Virus record (IMG/VR): IMGVR_UViG_3300025769_000256
Coordinates: 1 to 41,986 of that record
Strand: one strand, 5' to 3'
From: a virus
Length of the DNA stretch: 41,986 bases
Both the position numbers and the translations under genes were made by a program. A model generated the notes under the pieces. It was not told the DNA's origin. It was given only the letters and a program-made list of their open reading frames with translations, and did no database searches. Each line of letters opens with the position of its first letter. The first letter of the stretch is position 1. Of the stretch, positions 38,604 to 41,986 are shown in pieces.

Positions 38604-41171
38604 TTATTCCTCCTTCACATCTGGGTCAACGAAGTGCTCTAATGGGACGAACAAACAGTTGCCTGTTCTCCCCTTGATCCCCAAGTACTGCTGCTTACTA
38701 GACTTCTCCGCCCCTTTGAGCCTCTTGAACACCTCGTTCCACCCAGTCTTAAGCTTAGGGTTGTCATTGAATAGCTTAGGTAGATTCTTATTGATGTTGG
38801 CTATGCGCACCATGCCACCCTTCTTGTCTACGTACAGTCCATATTGAGCCAGCGTATTAACAAGATCCTTCTTCTTAACAGTGGAATAGTTATCGCCATC
38901 CACCCTGAACTCATCACTAAAGACGTCATTCTCTGCCACGTTATAGATCATCTCTGCTATCACGTAGTCCTTACGACCCCCTGCCTCTGGCGTCACAGGC
39001 ACGACACTCTCCAACAGTAATGACAAGCCAAGCTTCTCCTCTGTCTCTGCTCCCACCTTCTCTTCCGTGTACTCCCAAAAGAAATCGTCAATCATAGTAT
39101 TTATCTCCTCCTGTGTTAACTCTCTACCTTCTTTAAATGTAAGTGCGGGACCTAGCATTGATGCGTACTTGTCTCCATACCTCTCGGACCCAAGCTTACT
39201 AGCCACATGCTTAGCCACCCTCTTAATATTAGCCTTCATTACAGGGATGTGCGTAACTGCCCAATGGAATAACCTATCCGACAACGCCTGATCTAGCTTA
39301 GCTATCTTACCCTGTAATATCTCCCAGTGGTCACCCTCCATAGGACGAGAGCTTATCTCTGCCTTGAACCACCTGTCTCTATCAGACTTGTACTGAATGG
39401 ATGCGTTAATACTAGACAGGCATAGTTGTGAGCAGGTGTGGTACGAGGATGCGTCACCACCAGCTGACCCTTTGAGCATCACACTCTCTGAGTTAGAACT
39501 ACAGGACCTACCAAACTTAATGATGCCAGCGTTTCTAACCGAGTCCTTGTAACTGTCCGACTCAGCCTCGTCGAAGATGACAGGCAATGCATCACACTTC
39601 AGCGCCTGCCTTAGCCCAGCCTCAGTAGTCTCACCCTCAACGTATAGGCTCCACCTGCCCTGCAGCTTCTTCAACACATCCCTAACGATAGTACTCTTAC
39701 CTACACCTGCTGCCCCTATGATCCAGAGGTGTGTCCTCCAGTCATACACTCCGCAAGTAATGCTACTAACGAGGTAACCTAGTGCCATGTAGGTAGAGAG
39801 TGAGCGCCCCTTGAAGTCTCTGTCATACCAGTTGACCGAGTCAAAGATATCAAAGATCAAAGCTCTATCCGTTGCGGACATCTCCTCCTCTGACCACTTA
39901 CCCATCCTCCTCCGTAGAGGGTAGATGAAGTCAGACTGAAACTCCACCAAGTTAGTAGGCTTGCCGTCTACTATCAGCTCATTACCCATGTGAACAACAA
40001 TCCTACCCTTGTCCACCCAGGCACCACAGCCACGGTTCTGCTCAGGATAATAGGCACCCACCCTCTTAGACTCTCGCAGTATCCACTCTCTCCCCTTCTC
40101 CCAGTTGATCTTGAAGTCCTCCTTGGGGAAGTGTGTCATCCAGAACGTACTGTCTGCCAGTGTGATCAGCACGTCCTTACCAAGGATACTATTACTTAGC
40201 TCTTGTACCTGTAGTGTAGAGCGTGGCATTAGGTATATCTTCTTGTCATTAAACCCAAGGACTTTTAATTCCTTGCGTATCTCTTCATCGTCAGAACCAC
40301 CAGAGAAATCCATCAAGGTCTCAGCGTTATCACGTATCCAGTTGAGAGTCTCTGTCTCATCCCACTCTACATCGGCTAGGTCCCACGCAAGAGGTAGCCC
40401 GTCAGGTATCTCTACTAACCTAGCGTTAGGTAACAGTCGCTTGATCTTCTTCGCTGCCTTGCGACCTGGCTCATCGTTATCAGGCACGATGAATATCGCC
40501 TTCATTCTTATTGTATTCCAGTCGCTCTTAGCTACAGCATTAGCACCACCTGTCCATGTGATCACTGGATTGTTAGGGCACATCTTAGCAACAGCCTGCT
40601 GTGTCTTCTCACCCTCGACAACAATCACGAATCCCTTGCGGTCCATAGTGTCAAGCCCAAAGAGTGGGCGGTTATCACCGACACTGCCTTGGAACCACTC
40701 ACCATCCTTCATGAAGATCTGATGGTGTACCTTGTTTGCCTTCCTGCCTACGTAACCAAAGAGATCCCCATTCTGTAATCTCCATTCGTACAGATGCTTA
40801 TATACAGAGTGATGGTAACTACCATTGGCTGTCTTCACATCTATAGAGACATCTTCCTTCTTAGTTATCTCTTGCTCTACCTTCTCATACTTATACTGTG
40901 TTGTTTGCATTGGCTTCCTCAGTCCGTGTCTCTCTTCTAACCAGGTGAGTGCACCTGCGTCTGTCATTTGCAGCACCGTCTTCACAAGTGCTAACCCCTG
41001 CCCTCCATCGGGGGTACAACCCCGACATATCCAAGTCCCGTTGCCATGGACGTTAGAGTAGGCAAACCTATCTGTACCACCACAGCTAGGGCACGGAGAC
41101 CCTACGTTCTTCTTCTTCCCAGGGCAAAGCTCATGGAAGATGTCATCCCAATTAACACGGCTTAGATCCAA
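38604..41171 (-). CDS. Bifunctional primase-helicase (zinc finger, TOPRIM, helicase)
   Basis: An 855-residue replicative protein. Domains in order: an N-terminal zinc finger with Cys27, Cys30, Cys49, Cys52 (CPSCGG and WICRGC); a TOPRIM-type primase core with EGEKT at 186-190 and DND at 231-233; and a helicase/ATPase with Walker A GAAGVGKST at 486-494 and Walker B IFDEAE at 532-537. This is the DUF927/D5-like fusion found in many phages. It would prime and open the fork. With no phage DNA polymerase, it presumably loads host polymerase. It overlaps the VRR-NUC gene by 20 bases. Confidence 0.93.
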   Translation of the reverse strand: MDLSRVNWDDIFHELCPGKKKNVGSPCPSCGGTDRFAYSNVHGNGTWICRGCTPDGGQGLALVKTVLQMTDAGALTWLEERHGLRKPMQTTQYKYEKVEQEITKKEDVSIDVKTANGSYHHSVYKHLYEWRLQNGDLFGYVGRKANKVHHQIFMKDGEWFQGSVGDNRPLFGLDTMDRKGFVIVVEGEKTQQAVAKMCPNNPVITWTGGANAVAKSDWNTIRMKAIFIVPDNDEPGRKAAKKIKRLLPNARLVEIPDGLPLAWDLADVEWDETETLNWIRDNAETLMDFSGGSDDEEIRKELKVLGFNDKKIYLMPRSTLQVQELSNSILGKDVLITLADSTFWMTHFPKEDFKINWEKGREWILRESKRVGAYYPEQNRGCGAWVDKGRIVVHMGNELIVDGKPTNLVEFQSDFIYPLRRRMGKWSEEEMSATDRALIFDIFDSVNWYDRDFKGRSLSTYMALGYLVSSITCGVYDWRTHLWIIGAAGVGKSTIVRDVLKKLQGRWSLYVEGETTEAGLRQALKCDALPVIFDEAESDSYKDSVRNAGIIKFGRSCSSNSESVMLKGSAGGDASSYHTCSQLCLSSINASIQYKSDRDRWFKAEISSRPMEGDHWEILQGKIAKLDQALSDRLFHWAVTHIPVMKANIKRVAKHVASKLGSERYGDKYASMLGPALTFKEGRELTQEEINTMIDDFFWEYTEEKVGAETEEKLGLSLLLESVVPVTPEAGGRKDYVIAEMIYNVAENDVFSDEFRVDGDNYSTVKKKDLVNTLAQYGLYVDKKGGMVRIANINKNLPKLFNDNPKLKTGWNEVFKRLKGAEKSSKQQYLGIKGRTGNCLFVPLEHFVDPDVKEE

Positions 41172-41541
41172 GTATCTTCCTCGCGTCTTCAGTTGAACGT
41201 GCTATGCCAGCATATCCATTGTTGTCCCTAACCATAGTTAAGAACGCCTTCTGCTCTTGTGTTGCTCGACCTGTCTTAGTCTTCACCTCTATTGCTGTGA
41301 ACACTGGCAACTCCTGTCCAACCATATCCTCTGTGATCTTGATCATATGGAACCCAATGAGATCACTGCTCCCCTTACACAATCCATAGCTGATACCTTG
41401 GACGTTGTTAATCACAGCGCTGTTACCCATGCGTGTCACCTTCCCTTGGTATGCCATACCTGTGTCGTTAACCCATAACCTCGTGCGCTTACCGCACATC
41501 TCCATAGCTATGGTCTTTTGTAGATCCATTTCGTTACCCAT
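41152..41541 (-). CDS. VRR-NUC family nuclease (PD-(D/E)XK fold), complete copy
   Basis: A 129-residue stand-alone VRR-NUC domain. Catalytic residues are visible in order: Asp60 in GSSDLIG, then Glu85 and Lys87 in FTAIEVKTKTG, with a Gln97 helix (QEQKAF) following. Such phage nucleases cut branched or flapped DNA during replication and recombination. The gene sits between the SF2 helicase and the primase-helicase, overlapping both neighbours. The start (ATGGGTAA...) overlaps the stop of the small gene at 41534-41668 with a GAGGAGAAAG site. Confidence 0.9.
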   Translation of the reverse strand: MGNEMDLQKTIAMEMCGKRTRLWVNDTGMAYQGKVTRMGNSAVINNVQGISYGLCKGSSDLIGFHMIKITEDMVGQELPVFTAIEVKTKTGRATQEQKAFLTMVRDNNGYAGIARSTEDARKILGSKPC

Positions 41542-41668
41542 ACTTTCTCCTCTTCCACTTTAGATTTCGCAACTTCCTTGCGTCCACTTTGCACCACGCC
41601 TCGAGCCAGTACCGAAACATAAACCAGGAGAGGTCTAACGTTGGACAGAACATATCTTCGTTACCCAT
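41534..41668 (-). CDS. Small Trp-rich basic protein, strain-variable, 44 residues
   Basis: This gene is present only in the right-hand copy. ATG at 41668 (MGNEDMFCPTLDLSW), TAA at 41534. The leader AAGGAGAAAGAGAT is a good ribosome site, and both ends overlap the neighbours through ATGGGTAA, so it is fully integrated in the operon. The product has four tryptophans (15, 21, 25, 38) and a basic C-terminus (KWKRRKYG). It is flanked by 12-base direct repeats that would allow gain or loss. Function is unknown. A role as a regulator of the adjacent helicase/nuclease or as a moron-like accessory gene is possible. Confidence 0.75.
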   Translation of the reverse strand: MGNEDMFCPTLDLSWFMFRYWLEAWCKVDARKLRNLKWKRRKYG

Positions 41669-41986
41669 ATCTCTTTCTCCTTGCATTCCATCTATAGATA
41701 GCCCACCCTGGTTTATAACCTAGCTCTCTGCCTAGCTGTTGTAGTTCTTCTAAGCTCCGACACTGACTGGCTTTCATGTTAAGCTCCGGCTTCTTTATCG
41801 TCTGCTTAGTAACCTCAACCAGGTCCCCATCCACCTCTTCTAACTCAGCCTTTGGCTTGCGCTTCGGTACCTTGTAACAGTATGGGCACATCTTTTGCTT
41901 ACTACTATATACATTAAAGCAACCTTCGCAAACTGTCACGGCTACAGGTGCAGTCTTTCTCTGCCCCTTCTTCTTACCCTCTAGGG
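41661..41986 (-). CDS. SF2 helicase, C-terminal part of the right-hand copy
   Basis: The frame continues past the window edge, so only the last ~108 residues are seen: the zinc-ribbon pair (CEGC, CPYC) and the C-terminal domain. Against the complete copy at 258-1628 it has about seven amino-acid changes (for example TIKK for TLKK, ASQC for AADC) and one extra Gly at the end. It is the second end of the near-terminal repeat. Confidence 0.85.
   Translation of the reverse strand, partial: LEGKKKGQRKTAPVAVTVCEGCFNVYSSKQKMCPYCYKVPKRKPKAELEEVDGDLVEVTKQTIKKPELNMKASQCRSLEELQQLGRELGYKPGWAIYRWNARRKRYG

Larger units (their letters stand above)
41281..41986. repeat. Right copy of the near-terminal direct repeat
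   Basis: Counterpart of 1-582. Relative to that copy it has a 127-base segment flanked by the 12-mer TTCGTTACCCAT (41530-41541 and 41657-41668), which carries a 44-codon gene. The 3' end of the helicase gene differs at several amino acids, and then identity returns to the window end. Confidence 0.9.

Noticed and set aside
40105-40722. 205-codon frame antisense to the primase-helicase
   Set aside because: The opposite strand encodes clear motifs (zinc finger, TOPRIM, Walker A). The antisense frame is Ser/Pro/Leu-rich, as expected for a shadow.
1-41986. tRNA genes, CRISPR arrays, insertion sequences, integrase/attachment site, DNA or RNA polymerase genes
   Set aside because: None could be recognised on either strand. 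Their absence is reported as negative evidence only, since I could not run a search.

Overview
The window is essentially the whole genome of a tailed phage with a short-tailed (podovirus) virion. The evidence is a full set of late genes in standard order: terminase, portal, scaffold, HK97-fold capsid, tail-tube/adaptor, tail nozzle, three internal virion (ejection) proteins, a fibre cluster, and lysis genes. I see no integrase, excisionase, tRNA, RNA polymerase or DNA polymerase gene. This suggests a lytic phage that borrows the host polymerases. The M15-type endolysin and the signal-peptide and coiled-coil proteins are compatible with a Gram-negative host, but the sequence does not name the host. 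Fibre modules of the kinds seen here are common in environmental phage contigs.

Layout. Two divergent arms leave one intergenic control region (6353-7192). The minus-strand arm runs from about 6352 down to 1 and, if the molecule is circular or circularly permuted, continues from 41986 down to 37574. It begins with a run of small unknown early genes (6352-4386, with an intrinsic terminator at 4548-4590). It continues with a PD-(D/E)XK exonuclease, small membrane proteins, a zinc/winged-helix protein, an SSB-like protein, a Bet/RecT annealing protein, an SF2 helicase, a VRR-NUC nuclease, a zinc-finger/TOPRIM/helicase primase, and a few small genes at its end. The plus-strand arm (7193-37605) starts at a promoter that appears to make a leaderless message. 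It encodes a possible DNA-binding regulator, packaging and accessory genes (among them a HExxH protein and a Tad2/DUF2829 anti-Thoeris homologue), then head, tail, ejection, fibre and lysis genes. The arms converge near 37.6 kb.

The ends overlap. Bases 1-582 are repeated as 41281-41986, but with substitutions (all six in the nuclease part are synonymous), a recombinant-looking diverged block in the helicase 3' end, and a 44-codon gene present only in the right-hand copy. The simplest reading is a circular or terminally redundant genome of about 41.3 kb whose two ends were assembled from different strains. A true tandem duplication is the alternative.

How it works together. The early arm looks like a recombination-based replication kit (nuclease, annealase, SSB, helicase, primase-helicase) that would load host polymerase. 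The control region has iterated TACCATA sites (three 10-bp copies spaced exactly 160 bp apart), a 20-bp perfect palindrome, a G-quadruplex-capable tract and facing promoters, so it is the best candidate for the replication origin and the early/late switch. Two strong terminators bracket the junctions terminase/structural protein -> portal block and capsid -> tail block, probably to set protein ratios. A uniform Shine-Dalgarno cassette (AGGAGAA followed by an A-rich spacer) precedes most non-overlapping genes on both strands. The two starts that lack it, 7193 and 12336, are therefore notable.
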